Assembly: GCA_002840505.1 (NCBI GenBank)
Contig: PHBC01000003.1
Span: forward strand, 505,340-569,339
Direction: 5' to 3'
Length of the DNA stretch: 64,000 nucleotides
DNA from: Deltaproteobacteria bacterium HGW-Deltaproteobacteria-2
GTDB taxonomy: Bacteria > Desulfobacterota > Syntrophia > Syntrophales > Smithellaceae
Positions within the stretch are counted from its first letter, which is position 1. Every line of letters starts with the position of its first letter. Position numbers and translations under genes: made by a program. The notes under the pieces were generated by a model. It did not search any database. It had not been told where the DNA came from and saw nothing but the letters and a program-made list of their open reading frames with translations. Positions 52,155 through 61,021 of this stretch are shown here, one piece after another.

Positions 52155-52184
52155 TTGACAAAAAAGCAGGTTTTGCAATATGTT
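52155..52184 (+). promoter_or_regulatory. candidate promoter of the porin gene
   Basis: TTGACA (52155-52160), 18-base spacer, TATGTT (52179-52184). The rest of the 360-base gap 51948-52307 holds only the terminator and a short CGCTCGCGGGAATGAC repeat piece before the porin ribosome site. Confidence 0.4.
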
Positions 52185-52307
52185 GAATAAAATTTATCGT
52201 TTTATCTAATAAGATATCACGTAGTAAATTTCAGGAAAGTCGCTCGCGGGAATGACCCGTTTCCCAGAAGCGGAAATTACAATTCACTATTTTATTCAGG
52301 AGGGAAA

Positions 52308-53696
52308 ATGAGGAGATTTTGGTTAATTTTGTTGTCACTGGGGCTTGTTATAGCTTTCAGTGTCTCAGCCTTTGCGGTTGATGTGAAAGTCAGCGCCGAA
52401 TATTACGCCGCTGGTATGTATTTAAATAAAACTAGTTTAATGTCTGAGGGATGGGGTTCCAACTACGACAGCCCCAGCACAGCTTTCTTTTATCAGAGAC
52501 TGCGCGTGGGAACGGACTTTGTCGTATCTCCTTCTCTGAAACTGGTCACCCGTTTTGACGCCATGGAAAGAATCTGGGGCGGCACAAGATCTGAAGCCGA
52601 CGATTACGACTGGATGTCAGCCGGAACACGAGCGGAAAGTGAAAACATCGCCGTCGATTTAGTCTATATTGATTACACTTCTCCCATCGGCAAATTCCTG
52701 GTTGGTTATCAGCCTTACTTCGTCTGGGGAACAGTTTTTGCTGATTACGCCAACGGAGTGCCCATCGGCCAGATTCAGTATTTCAGATCTTTCGGACCGG
52801 CTAATCTTGTTCTGGGTTACGGTAAATTAGAAGACAACAGCTACAGTGCTGTTAATAATTCTTCATGGAATTCAAGAAGAACAGACAGAGATGCGGACGC
52901 TTACAAAGTTGGCGGCAGCTATAACTTCAAAGACGGCGAAGTCGGCGCTCTTCTAACCTGGAACAGAGATGCATCCTGCAGAGGCAGATCATGCGATTCT
53001 TATCTGACAAGCGTTTTCACGATAGATCCTTATGTCAAAGCCAAGATCGGTCCTGTCAATATTCAGGCGGAAGCACAATACATCTTTGGCGACGCGGAAA
53101 AATATGAAGGTTATGTTACCGGTGCAACAGACGTTAAAGTTGATGCTCTGAGCGTCTTTGTTGACGCCACTGCCAGCTTCGGCATGTTTAATGTCGGCGG
53201 TTCTTTCGCTTATCTCTCCGGCGATGATCCCAACACCGAAGATAAATATGAAGGCGGACAAGGCGCTGGTTTGGACTGGAATCCCTGCCTGATCCTGTTC
53301 AACAATGATATCATTAATTATTGGGTTGGCGGAGACATTGAAGGATTCGGCGGGAATGATGCCTCTAAGGTTGGCGGACCGATGCGCAATGCATGGTTCT
53401 TCCAGGGCAGAGTTGGCGTTAAACCCACTCCACAGTTTGATGCAATGTTGTCAATCTCTTATGCGCAGGCGGACAAGTCCCCGCTCACCAACGGCGATCG
53501 TCTATTTACTGGCAAAACTTATGGTACGGAAGTTGATATTACCGGAACCTACAAAATCACCAATAATTTGTCCTATATGATGGGAATCGGTTATCTCTTC
53601 ACCGGTGATTACTTCAAAGGTTGCGATAACCCCGCAAATAGATTTAAAATTAATGATGATTACATGATTATCAACAAACTTATTCTTACCTTCTAA
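52308..53696 (+). CDS. outer-membrane porin-like protein
   Basis: 462 residues. A signal peptide ends at SVSAFA, then VDVKVSAEYYAAGMYL. The rest alternates in amphipathic strands with aromatic girdles, and the C-terminus ends NKLILTF with terminal Phe, as in outer-membrane barrels. FEYG-type motifs are absent. It resembles the large uncharacterised porins of anaerobic deltaproteobacteria. GGAGG lies just upstream of the ATG. Monocistronic, with promoter and terminator visible. Confidence 0.8.
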   Translation: MRRFWLILLSLGLVIAFSVSAFAVDVKVSAEYYAAGMYLNKTSLMSEGWGSNYDSPSTAFFYQRLRVGTDFVVSPSLKLVTRFDAMERIWGGTRSEADDYDWMSAGTRAESENIAVDLVYIDYTSPIGKFLVGYQPYFVWGTVFADYANGVPIGQIQYFRSFGPANLVLGYGKLEDNSYSAVNNSSWNSRRTDRDADAYKVGGSYNFKDGEVGALLTWNRDASCRGRSCDSYLTSVFTIDPYVKAKIGPVNIQAEAQYIFGDAEKYEGYVTGATDVKVDALSVFVDATASFGMFNVGGSFAYLSGDDPNTEDKYEGGQGAGLDWNPCLILFNNDIINYWVGGDIEGFGGNDASKVGGPMRNAWFFQGRVGVKPTPQFDAMLSISYAQADKSPLTNGDRLFTGKTYGTEVDITGTYKITNNLSYMMGIGYLFTGDYFKGCDNPANRFKINDDYMIINKLILTF

Positions 53697-53740
53697 GAGA
53701 ATAATTTGTCCCGGCGCATGCCGGATTTAACCTTTAAACT

Positions 53741-53774
53741 AAACCCCGGGGCGGGCAACCTCCCGGGGTTTTTT
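53741..53774 (+). terminator. terminator of the porin gene
   Basis: AAACCCCGGG / CCCGGGGTTT hairpin followed by a T-run. Confidence 0.85.
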
Positions 53775-53955
53775 ATGAAATTGAATTTTTTAACACCCCA
53801 TAACTATCATGGTGAACATTTTAATTGGTAATCTTCAGTTTAATTTCTTTCATAAAAACGTGGAAAGGGGAATTAAGCAATTTTTGAGATTGGTTAATGA
53901 CACATCAATACCTGCCTAAAATACCCCCTTATCTTTATGACTCCTTCATAAAAGG

Positions 53956-53983
53956 TTGACATACATTTTTGATAAGATATAAT
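53956..53983 (+). promoter_or_regulatory. strong sigma-70-type promoter
   Basis: TTGACA (53956-53961), 16-base spacer, TATAAT (53978-53983), both consensus, 25 bases before the universal stress gene start. Confidence 0.75.
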
Positions 53984-54007
53984 TATTCACATCTTAGGGA
54001 GTTTTAT

Positions 54008-54418
54008 ATGCTCAATTTTAAAAATATTTTATATTCTATTGATCTTGACTCAAAAAATATTTCTTCATTGGAAAAAGCTCTGGAATTTGCGCAATTTTTT
54101 AATTGTCCGATACATATATTATATGTCAATGACATTGAGGCCGGCTATCGTCATCCGACTGATCGCGAAGATGCCGTTGCTTTGAGAGTTAAGGAAATTG
54201 TTCCCGAATCTATACTGGAGAATCTGGATATTATTTATGCCGTCTCTAAAGGAAAAACAGCGGAAGAAATTTTCAGATACGCACAAAATAATAATATTGA
54301 CTTGATTATAGTTGGACATAAACACCGCGGCAAACTATATTCATCTTTATTTGACAGTACAGATGTGAATATTATAGATGCTGCTTCATTGCCAGTTTTA
54401 GTCATTCCGGAAAAATAA
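54008..54418 (+). CDS. universal stress protein
   Basis: 136 residues from MLNFKNILYSIDL; AGGGAG lies upstream, and the longer frame would start inside the promoter. The UspA fold is seen in ILYSIDLDSKNISSLEKAL, LIIVGHKHRGKLYSSLF (a divergent G-2x-G motif) and SLPVLVIPEK. ATP binding is uncertain because of the altered loop. It precedes an MscS channel and an antiporter in the same direction, which fits an osmotic or ionic stress set. Confidence 0.88.
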   Translation: MLNFKNILYSIDLDSKNISSLEKALEFAQFFNCPIHILYVNDIEAGYRHPTDREDAVALRVKEIVPESILENLDIIYAVSKGKTAEEIFRYAQNNNIDLIIVGHKHRGKLYSSLFDSTDVNIIDAASLPVLVIPEK

Positions 54419-54456
54419 TTTCCCTACAAATAATTATTACAAAATAAGGAGAAAAG

Positions 54457-55503
54457 ATGGATTTATTGCAGGAATATTATCTTGGAAACACATTACAAAG
54501 CTGGCTGTGCGCTTTGATTACACTGATAGTCGCATTCACGGCACTGATTATTACTCAAAAAGTATTAATAAATAAACTCTCCAAGCTGGCAGCAGCAACG
54601 GATAATCAAATTGACGACCTCATCGTCAACATGATTAAACAAACAAAACTTTTTATTCTAGTCATCGCATCAATTTACCTGGCGTCACTGACTATTACCC
54701 TTAAACCTTCTATTGCCGAATTATGGCAAAAAGTCGTCATTCTGTCTTTAATATTACAGGCAGGATTATGGGCCAGCGCGGGGATCTCCTTTGCGCTTGG
54801 TAAAATAATTAAGAAACGCTCAGAAGAAGATACGTCCAGCAAAACCACTATTACATTCCTGGGACTCGTAGCTCGTTTCGTCTTATGGATTATTATCCTG
54901 CTTTTGATTCTTGATAATATAGGTGTAAATATTACCGGGTTGGTTGCAGGATTGGGCATCGGCGGTATTGCCGTTGCTTTGGCGGTACAAAATATTCTGG
55001 GAGACTTGCTGGCCTCACTTTCCATTGTTTTAGACAAGCCCTTTGTCATCGGCGATTTTGTCGTGGTAGATTCTCTTTCCGGGACAATTGAACATATCGG
55101 TATAAAAACAACACGAATTCGCAGTATCAGCGGAGAACAGTTGATTTTTTCCAACAATGATCTTCTAAAAAACCACATTCGCAATTACAAGCGTATGTCT
55201 GAAAGGCGCGCGGTCTTAAATTTTGGAGTAGTTTATCAGACCTCTGTCGAAAAACTTAAAGCTGTAAAGAAGATTGTTCGAGATATCGTTGAAAAACAGG
55301 GAAACGTACGTTTTGACCGTGTTCATTTTAAAGAATATGGGGACTCATCACTAAATTTTGAAGTCGTTTATTTTGTCACAAATCCTGATTATAATATTTA
55401 CATGGACGTTCAGGAAGCAATTAATCTGGAAATATTCCGGCAATTCGGAGAGGAAGGGATTGAGTTTGCCTATCCCACTCAAACAGTATATGTTTGCAAT
55501 TAA
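54457..55503 (+). CDS. MscS-family mechanosensitive channel
   Basis: 348 residues. Four to five N-terminal helices lead to the MscS pore-lining helix region GLGIGGIAVALAVQNILGD. The beta-domain follows: KPFVIGDFVVVDSLSGTIEHIGIKTTRIRS with IFSNNDLLKNHIRNY. Opens on membrane tension to release solutes after osmotic downshock. Larger than E. coli MscS (286), with extra N-terminal helices. Confidence 0.92.
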   Translation: MDLLQEYYLGNTLQSWLCALITLIVAFTALIITQKVLINKLSKLAAATDNQIDDLIVNMIKQTKLFILVIASIYLASLTITLKPSIAELWQKVVILSLILQAGLWASAGISFALGKIIKKRSEEDTSSKTTITFLGLVARFVLWIIILLLILDNIGVNITGLVAGLGIGGIAVALAVQNILGDLLASLSIVLDKPFVIGDFVVVDSLSGTIEHIGIKTTRIRSISGEQLIFSNNDLLKNHIRNYKRMSERRAVLNFGVVYQTSVEKLKAVKKIVRDIVEKQGNVRFDRVHFKEYGDSSLNFEVVYFVTNPDYNIYMDVQEAINLEIFRQFGEEGIEFAYPTQTVYVCN

Positions 55504-55526
55504 TTCCATGGAATATGAGATACTGA

Positions 55527-56951
55527 ATGACAAGAAAACTTAACATCTTATATATAACGCTATTATTCTGTGTCATCATTCCTTATACATGTCTGGCCTC
55601 AGAAAATTCAACCAATCTTGGTTCCCTACTTCCTCTATGGTCAGTATTACCTTTTGTGGGAATTTTACTTTCCATAGCTTTGATACCCCTTGCCTTCCCT
55701 CATTTCTGGCATAATCATTTCCCCAAAGTATCCTTTTTTTGGGCATTGGTGTTCGCGATACCATTTATTTATTTCTTCAAAGAAACCGCACTTCGTGAAA
55801 TAGCACATATTGTTATCATTGATTATATTCCCTTTATATTGCTGCTTGGGTCTTTATATATAGTATCAGGAGGTATCTACATCAAGGGAACTTTAAAAGG
55901 GACTCCCGCTGTTAACTCAATTATTCTACTTATCGGAACATTACTGGCATCTATCATAGGAACAACTGGTGCATCCATGCTTCTGATTCGACCAATTCTT
56001 CGTTCCAATTCCTGGCGAGTTTACAAAGTTCACACCATTGTGTTCTTCATTTTCCTGGTAAGTAACATAGGCGGATCACTAACCCCTCTGGGAGACCCGC
56101 CTCTTTTTCTGGGGTTTTTGCATGGTGTTCCCTTTTTCTGGACGATGAAAATTCTGCCGGAAATGGCGTTTGCCAGCATAGTTCTTCTGTTTCTTTATTT
56201 TATTCTCGATTCTCACTACTACAAAAAAGAAATTCTGACTGCTGTGCCCGACTCCGAACAAGAACCTGTAAAAATTGAGGGTTCACATAATTTTATTTTT
56301 TTATTGGGAATTATCGGCGCAGTATTATTCAGCGGCAACGTCAAATTAGGACAAATAAATTTTTTCGGTATTAGTCAAACGATAGAAAATTTAATCAAGG
56401 ATGCTATCTTGATTCTAATGGGTATTGCATCTCTAATATCCACACGGCAAGTAATTCATAAAAACAACGAATTTAACTGGGCGCCAATTCTGGAAGTAGC
56501 TTATCTCTTTGCGGGAATATTTGTAACAATTATTCCCGCTCTGGCAATTCTAAAAGCCGGCGAAAATGGAGCATTGCACTGGTTGATAAAGTCAGTTGAT
56601 TCGCCTGCACAGTATTTCTGGACTGTAGGAATACTATCCAGTTTTCTGGATAACGCTCCTACCTATCTTACTTTCTTCAACAGCATACTTGGCGAATTTT
56701 ATCCGGGAATACCGGAAGCTTCAGCGGTTGCTTTGCTGATTGTAGAAAAAATCCCTTATCTGGCAGCAATATCCGTAGGAGCTGTTTTCATGGGAGCCAA
56801 TACCTATATCGGCAACGCGCCCAACTTTATGGTCAAATCCATAGCCGAAGAAGCAGGCGTGAAGATGCCCAGTTTTTTCGGATACATCTTTAAATATTCC
56901 ATACCCATTTTAGTGGTTTTATTCATTATAATGACTTTTATATTCTACTAA
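55527..56951 (+). CDS. sodium:proton antiporter-like (CitMHS_2 type)
   Basis: 474 residues. A signal-like first helix (to CLASE) and about eleven further helices. The family block NIGGSLTPLGDPPLFLGFLHGVPFFW is at about 175-200, and LDNAPTYLTFFNSI and GANTYIGNAPNFMVKSIAEE lie near the end; both carry the Asp/Asn residues of ion-translocating NhaD/ArsB relatives. Substrate by family is Na+/H+ or an organic acid; not settled. It starts 23 bases after mscS. Confidence 0.85.
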   Translation: MTRKLNILYITLLFCVIIPYTCLASENSTNLGSLLPLWSVLPFVGILLSIALIPLAFPHFWHNHFPKVSFFWALVFAIPFIYFFKETALREIAHIVIIDYIPFILLLGSLYIVSGGIYIKGTLKGTPAVNSIILLIGTLLASIIGTTGASMLLIRPILRSNSWRVYKVHTIVFFIFLVSNIGGSLTPLGDPPLFLGFLHGVPFFWTMKILPEMAFASIVLLFLYFILDSHYYKKEILTAVPDSEQEPVKIEGSHNFIFLLGIIGAVLFSGNVKLGQINFFGISQTIENLIKDAILILMGIASLISTRQVIHKNNEFNWAPILEVAYLFAGIFVTIIPALAILKAGENGALHWLIKSVDSPAQYFWTVGILSSFLDNAPTYLTFFNSILGEFYPGIPEASAVALLIVEKIPYLAAISVGAVFMGANTYIGNAPNFMVKSIAEEAGVKMPSFFGYIFKYSIPILVVLFIIMTFIFY

Positions 56952-57074
56952 GGTCTTGATTTTCAAAAAATAATTGCATATTTACTCAATAGAGGAAATA
57001 CTTCTTGAAGATACTCATGAAAGCAGATATAGATTTTTTAAGTTGCCCGATATTGGGTATAAGGAGTAAAAAAC

Positions 57075-57926
57075 ATGGTTGCAACATTACGTAAATCTTT
57101 AAAAACAATAGAGGATTACAAATCGGCGAGTCCTCATTATACCGAGCTTTTGGATATAATGGCAGATATCTTAATTTTGCGGAAAGAATACCGCAACAGT
57201 ATGAAGGATTCCATTTTCAGTGTGGATGAAAATTTAATAACAAAAAAAATGGAGGGAGGGCTTCCATTAATTGATTTCATTGGAAAGGAGTATGATTTAA
57301 CGCGTCCCAAAGAGTATTTTAATACACTAATTTCCATTGCTGAAAAAAGAATGCCCGAAGTCGCGCAAAACATTATTGATATAATCAAAAGTCAGCAATT
57401 TGATTGGGAAAAGATGGTTCGCACTTCTTTTGAACGCAAGGTTGAAGAAACTAATCCGCAGGGATTTCCGGCTGCTCGCGAAGCCGAAGAAAGCATCGAC
57501 TTAATTGATCTTTTTGCTGAAGAAAGTTTAAGACCGGAACTGGAAATCATTGCTGAAAAATACGGCGAAACAGTTGAAAAATCTAAATGGTCGGAGGGGT
57601 ATTGTCCCATTTGCGGCAAAGAACCTAAGATTGGTGAAATCAGGAAAGACGAAGATGGGAAACGGTATCTTTTTTGTCATCAGTGCGGATTTAAATGGAA
57701 TTTTAACCGGATCAAATGCCCTTTTTGCGGCAATGAGGAACAGCATTCTCTGGCTTATTTTGAAGTGGAAGGCGAAGAACGTTATCGCGTAGACGTCTGT
57801 AATAAATGTCGACGTTATATAAAAACAGTTGAATTACCTAAATCAAGCGAAGAACCGGACCTTGATATTGAAGACATCGCAACCCTGCATCTGGATATGA
57901 TTGCTTATGATGAAGGCTATAACTAG
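57075..57926 (+). CDS. fdhE: formate dehydrogenase accessory protein FdhE
   Basis: 283 residues. An N-terminal helical part (about 1-170) is followed by zinc-rubredoxin-like CxxC pairs typical of FdhE: YCPICGKEPKIGEI, YLFCHQCGFKWNF, IKCPFCGNEEQH and DVCNKCRRYIKTVE. E. coli FdhE binds iron and interacts with the catalytic subunits of FdnG/FdoG. It lies far from both formate dehydrogenase loci. AAGGAG lies before the ATG. Confidence 0.92.
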   Translation: MVATLRKSLKTIEDYKSASPHYTELLDIMADILILRKEYRNSMKDSIFSVDENLITKKMEGGLPLIDFIGKEYDLTRPKEYFNTLISIAEKRMPEVAQNIIDIIKSQQFDWEKMVRTSFERKVEETNPQGFPAAREAEESIDLIDLFAEESLRPELEIIAEKYGETVEKSKWSEGYCPICGKEPKIGEIRKDEDGKRYLFCHQCGFKWNFNRIKCPFCGNEEQHSLAYFEVEGEERYRVDVCNKCRRYIKTVELPKSSEEPDLDIEDIATLHLDMIAYDEGYN

Positions 57927-57970
57927 AAGTATGATTAAAATTCTTTGATCTTTTGGTTAAATTTGTGCTT

Positions 57971-58009
57971 AAAAGCCCGCCCCTCTTTATTTAAGAGAAG
58001 CGGGCTTTT
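57971..58009. terminator. bidirectional terminator between fdhE and hsp20
   Basis: AAAAGCCCGC...CTCTT / AAGAG..GCGGGCTTTT hairpin with A-run and T-run on opposite sides. Confidence 0.85.
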
Positions 58010-58012
58010 AAT

Positions 58013-58504
58013 TTAAGAAGTCTTTATGGAAACCCTTGTTCCTTTTTCTTTGGCCTTCTGATTTTTAGGAATCTTAATATCCAGAATGCCGTTCTTGAAA
58101 CTCGCTTGAGCTTTGCCTGATTCTATTTCCGTCTTCAGTGGAATCACTCTACAGAAGGAACCATAAGATCTTTCCATGTAATAATAATTTTTATCTTTGT
58201 CTTCCTTCTCTTCTTTCTTTTCACCCTTGATAGTCACAGAATCGTTCGTAACAGTAACATCAATATCCTTTTCTTCTACTCCGGGCAATTCCGCCTTGAT
58301 AATCACTTCTTTTTCATTCTCTTTCACATCAACGGAAGGTGTAAAGCGTCCCATCCCGGCGGCAAATCCTTGCGGCGCAACATTAAATCCCCGGAAAAAA
58401 TTATCAAATAAACTATTCATCTCTCTTTGTAAAGAATAGAAGGGATGATCAATTTCTGTTCCTGTTTTCCGGGCTACATCCGGCAATAAATTTCTTACTT
58501 TCAT
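58013..58504 (-). CDS. small heat shock protein Hsp20 (1)
   Basis: 163 residues. The alpha-crystallin domain runs from about 55 to 150: FTPSVDVKENEKEVIIKAELPGVEEKDIDV, then GEKKEEKEDKDKNYYYMERSYGSFCRVI and NGILDIKIPK; the C-terminus has VSI but no clear I-x-I. The ATP-independent chaperone holds unfolding proteins. AGGAGG lies inside the 59-nt element just upstream. First of three Hsp20 genes on this strand. Confidence 0.93.
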   Translation of the reverse strand: MKVRNLLPDVARKTGTEIDHPFYSLQREMNSLFDNFFRGFNVAPQGFAAGMGRFTPSVDVKENEKEVIIKAELPGVEEKDIDVTVTNDSVTIKGEKKEEKEDKDKNYYYMERSYGSFCRVIPLKTEIESGKAQASFKNGILDIKIPKNQKAKEKGTRVSIKTS

Positions 58505-58561
58505 AATGAGCCTCCTATTTCAAAAACGCAGTGTATTGAAATTGGTCAGGCGAATTATCCC
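58503..58561 (-). repeat. 59-nt hairpin element, copy B
   Basis: Overlaps the hsp20-1 start; ATTTCAA / TTGAAAT stem. The ribosome site lies in its gene-proximal end. The adjoining CCCGCAGCC.GACTGCGGGATAAT palindrome (58558-58583) is separate. Confidence 0.85.
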
Positions 58562-58600
58562 GCAGCCAAAGACTGCGGGATAATCATCACCTCTTATTTT

Positions 58601-58993
58601 TTATGCCGCATTAATTGCAATTTTTTTCGGTTTTACTTTTTCGGCCTTGGGCAACTCCAGACGTAAAACCCCCTGTTTGACTGTTGCTCTAATCTTTTCT
58701 CTGTCTATCTCATTCGACAGAGTAAAGGTTCTTTCATAATCACCGACCTCATATTCGGAAAATACCAGGCTATAATCCTTCACTCTACCGTTTTCCACAC
58801 GTCCGGAAATTGTCAGAATATTCTTCTCCAATTCCACATCAACAGATTTATCGTCAACTCCCGGCATATCAGCAATTAAAAAGAGAGCGTCTCTCGTTTC
58901 ATAAATATCCACACGTGGTACAAAAATTTTTACATTGCGGATCTTTTCGGTAACCGCTGTATTTTCAGTTTTTTGCAGATCTTTTTCGGACAT
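58601..58993 (-). CDS. small heat shock protein Hsp20 (2)
   Basis: 130 residues from MSEKDLQ; AAGGAGG lies nine bases upstream. Alpha-crystallin domain: FVPRVDIYETRDALFLIADMPGVDDKSVDV, SEYEVGDYERTFTLSNEID and QGVLRLELPKAEK. The N-terminal arm is short and there is no C-terminal I-x-I beyond KIAI. It starts 19 bases after the next Hsp20 gene, so these two form an operon. Confidence 0.92.
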   Translation of the reverse strand: MSEKDLQKTENTAVTEKIRNVKIFVPRVDIYETRDALFLIADMPGVDDKSVDVELEKNILTISGRVENGRVKDYSLVFSEYEVGDYERTFTLSNEIDREKIRATVKQGVLRLELPKAEKVKPKKIAINAA

Positions 58994-59012
58994 AAACAAC
59001 TGACCTCCTTTC

Positions 59013-59453
59013 TTAAGAATTAATCTTAATTTTCTTTGGCAGATCTTCTTTTAGTCTGGGCAAAATAATATTTAAAATTCCTTTTTCATACTTTGCTTCC
59101 ACTTTTTTAGAATCTACCTGGAAAGGCAATTGGAAATTTCTTTGGAAATTACCCAACGCTCTTTCCTGACGCAAATAAATTTCACCTTCTTTAAGAGAAT
59201 CGGCTTTAGTGGCCCCGGAAATTGTTAATGTTGCTCCTGTGACCGAAATGTTAATGTTTTCCGGTTCCATTCCAGGTAATTCCATTGTAACAACCAAGCT
59301 GTCATCTTTTTCCCATACATTTATGGCGGGGTAATCCAATGCGGTATTTTGCCCGACATTGGAAAACAGCCGGTTAATCTCCCTTTGTAAATCCATTATT
59401 TCCGGAACGCTATCAGCGAACCTTTTCACTCTCCATATACCCGGACCAAACAT
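59013..59453 (-). CDS. small heat shock protein Hsp20 (3)
   Basis: 146 residues from MFGPGIW; AGGAGGTAATTAT precedes the ATG, and the longer frame extends through the hairpin element. Alpha-crystallin domain: DYPAINVWEKDDSLVVTMELPGMEPENINI, LRQERALGNFQRNFQLPFQVD and KGILNIILPR; ends KKIKINS. First gene of the two-gene Hsp20 operon, divergent from gmhA-grpE-dnaK. Confidence 0.93.
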   Translation of the reverse strand: MFGPGIWRVKRFADSVPEIMDLQREINRLFSNVGQNTALDYPAINVWEKDDSLVVTMELPGMEPENINISVTGATLTISGATKADSLKEGEIYLRQERALGNFQRNFQLPFQVDSKKVEAKYEKGILNIILPRLKEDLPKKIKINS

Positions 59454-59464
59454 ATAATTACCTC

Positions 59465-59523
59465 CTAATGAGATTCCAATTTCAAAAGCACAACGCATTG
59501 AAATTGGTTAGTCGAATTATCCC
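59465..59523 (-). repeat. 59-nt hairpin element, copy C
   Basis: Perfect 10-bp stem CCAATTTCAA / TTGAAATTGG with a 12-nt loop, in the 5' leader of hsp20-3, about 25 nt before the start codon. Confidence 0.88.
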
Positions 59524-59793
59524 GCATAAGCGTGGTTTTAAATTCCTTCGTTACGTAAGCAATTGCTATTATTGATTATTTTGCTTATTTGAATCTAAAT
59601 ATATTTATGAAATTTGTTTTGTCAAGGTTCTTTCAAGATAGTTGGCAAAGTTGATATAAATATAAACGTAATTTAATATCTATGTAATAAAGATAAGAAT
59701 TTTCGAGATCACGCTCTTGACACCAGATATACCGATAACTATATTAGGGTCGCCTTGCTGGATATACTAAAAAATGGTTCCCGAAAGGTAAGT

Positions 59794-60378
59794 ATGGAAG
59801 ATCACATAATAAAAACATTTAAGGAAAGCAGTCGTGTCAAAGACGCTTTTATTAACGAGAACCTGTCTAAACTGGTGAATGTTATAGAAGCTATTATAAC
59901 GGCCTTAAAAGCGGGCAATAAAATTTTGATTTTTGGCAATGGTGGATCAGCCGCGGATGCGCAACATATTGCCGCGGAATTTGTCAACCGCTTTATAATA
60001 GAGAGACCGCCGCTTCCAGCGATAGCTTTAACTACAGATACTTCTGTTATCACGAGTATCGGCAATGATTACGATTTTTCTGAAATATTCAGTAAGCAGA
60101 TAAGAGCGATAGGCCAATCTGGAGACATTGCCTGGGGTATCAGCACCAGCGGGAACTCCGCCAATGTTTTAAAAGGTTTGGAAATGGCTAAAAAACTGGG
60201 GCTGATAACTGTTGCGTTTACCGGAAAAGACGGAGGGGAAATCGCAAAGATGGCTGATTTTTCCATTCATGTGTCTTCTTCCAATACAGCGCGAATCCAG
60301 GAGACACATATTACAGCCGGTCATGCTATTTGTGAAATGGTTGATATAAAATTGTTTCAGAAACCAGATTTTAAATAA
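59794..60378 (+). CDS. gmhA: sedoheptulose-7-phosphate isomerase (GmhA)
   Basis: 194 residues from ATG (MEDHIIKTF); AAAGGTAAG lies upstream, better than the TTG 13 codons earlier. The SIS fold: FGNGGSAADAQHIAAEFVNRF, ALTTDTSVITSIGNDYDF, ISTSGNSANVLKGLEMAKKLG, and the metal and active-site ETHITAGHAICEMVD. It makes heptose-7-phosphate for lipopolysaccharide core. It lies just ahead of grpE-dnaK. Confidence 0.93.
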   Translation: MEDHIIKTFKESSRVKDAFINENLSKLVNVIEAIITALKAGNKILIFGNGGSAADAQHIAAEFVNRFIIERPPLPAIALTTDTSVITSIGNDYDFSEIFSKQIRAIGQSGDIAWGISTSGNSANVLKGLEMAKKLGLITVAFTGKDGGEIAKMADFSIHVSSSNTARIQETHITAGHAICEMVDIKLFQKPDFK

Positions 60379-60400
60379 TAAAGATTTTTCCGAGGTAAGG

Positions 60401-61009
60401 GTGAAAAATAAAAAAGAACATTCAGAACATAATGCAAAACACACTAATTCCGGCGAAGAACATAACGAAAAAGTTGTCGCGGAAGATCATAATAAAGAAA
60501 TTGAAGACCTGAGGAAAAAGCTCGAAGAAAAGGAAAAAGAAGCTACGGCCAATTACGATAAATATATACGCTCAGTTGCCGAATTGGATAATTATAAAAA
60601 ACGGGCACTCAAAGAAAAGGTCGATATAATCAAGTACGGTAAAGAAGATCTGGTAAAAGATATTTTGCCTTTCATGGACTCTCTGGACAGAGCACTGGAG
60701 CACGACACTGGTGACATTCAGGCCTTTAAGGACGGAATAGCTCTTATTCAGGACCAGCTTCTGTGTTGTTTGAAAAAGCACGGGGTAGAACGAATTGAAA
60801 CTGCCGGTGCAGATTTCGATCCGAATTTCCATGAAGCTTTAATGCAGGTAGAAAGCGACCAGCATGAAGATAACAAAATAGTCAATGAAATGGAAAAGGG
60901 TTATTTATTAAACGGAAGGCTCATAAGGCCATCAAGGGTCTGCGTCTGCAAGAAAACGAAAAAAGAAAACGATGATTTATGTGAAATAAATGAGGATATG
61001 GAAGAATAA
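60401..61009 (+). CDS. grpE: nucleotide exchange factor GrpE
   Basis: 202 residues from GTG. A charged N-terminal coiled coil (EIEDLRKKLEEKEKEATANY), then the GrpE core: RSVAELDNYKKRALKEK, DILPFMDSLDRAL, GIALIQDQLLCCLKKHGVERIE, FDPNFHEALMQVES and GYLLNGRLIRPSRVCV. It drives ADP release from DnaK. Ends 12 bases before dnaK. No HrcA gene or CIRCE element was seen upstream. Confidence 0.93.
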   Translation: MKNKKEHSEHNAKHTNSGEEHNEKVVAEDHNKEIEDLRKKLEEKEKEATANYDKYIRSVAELDNYKKRALKEKVDIIKYGKEDLVKDILPFMDSLDRALEHDTGDIQAFKDGIALIQDQLLCCLKKHGVERIETAGADFDPNFHEALMQVESDQHEDNKIVNEMEKGYLLNGRLIRPSRVCVCKKTKKENDDLCEINEDMEE

Positions 61010-61021
61010 GGAGGAAAAAAA

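Noticed and set aside
59499..59793. Looked for a CIRCE (HrcA) operator between hsp20 and gmhA-grpE-dnaK.
   Set aside because: No TTAGCACTC-N9-GAGTGCTAA match is present.
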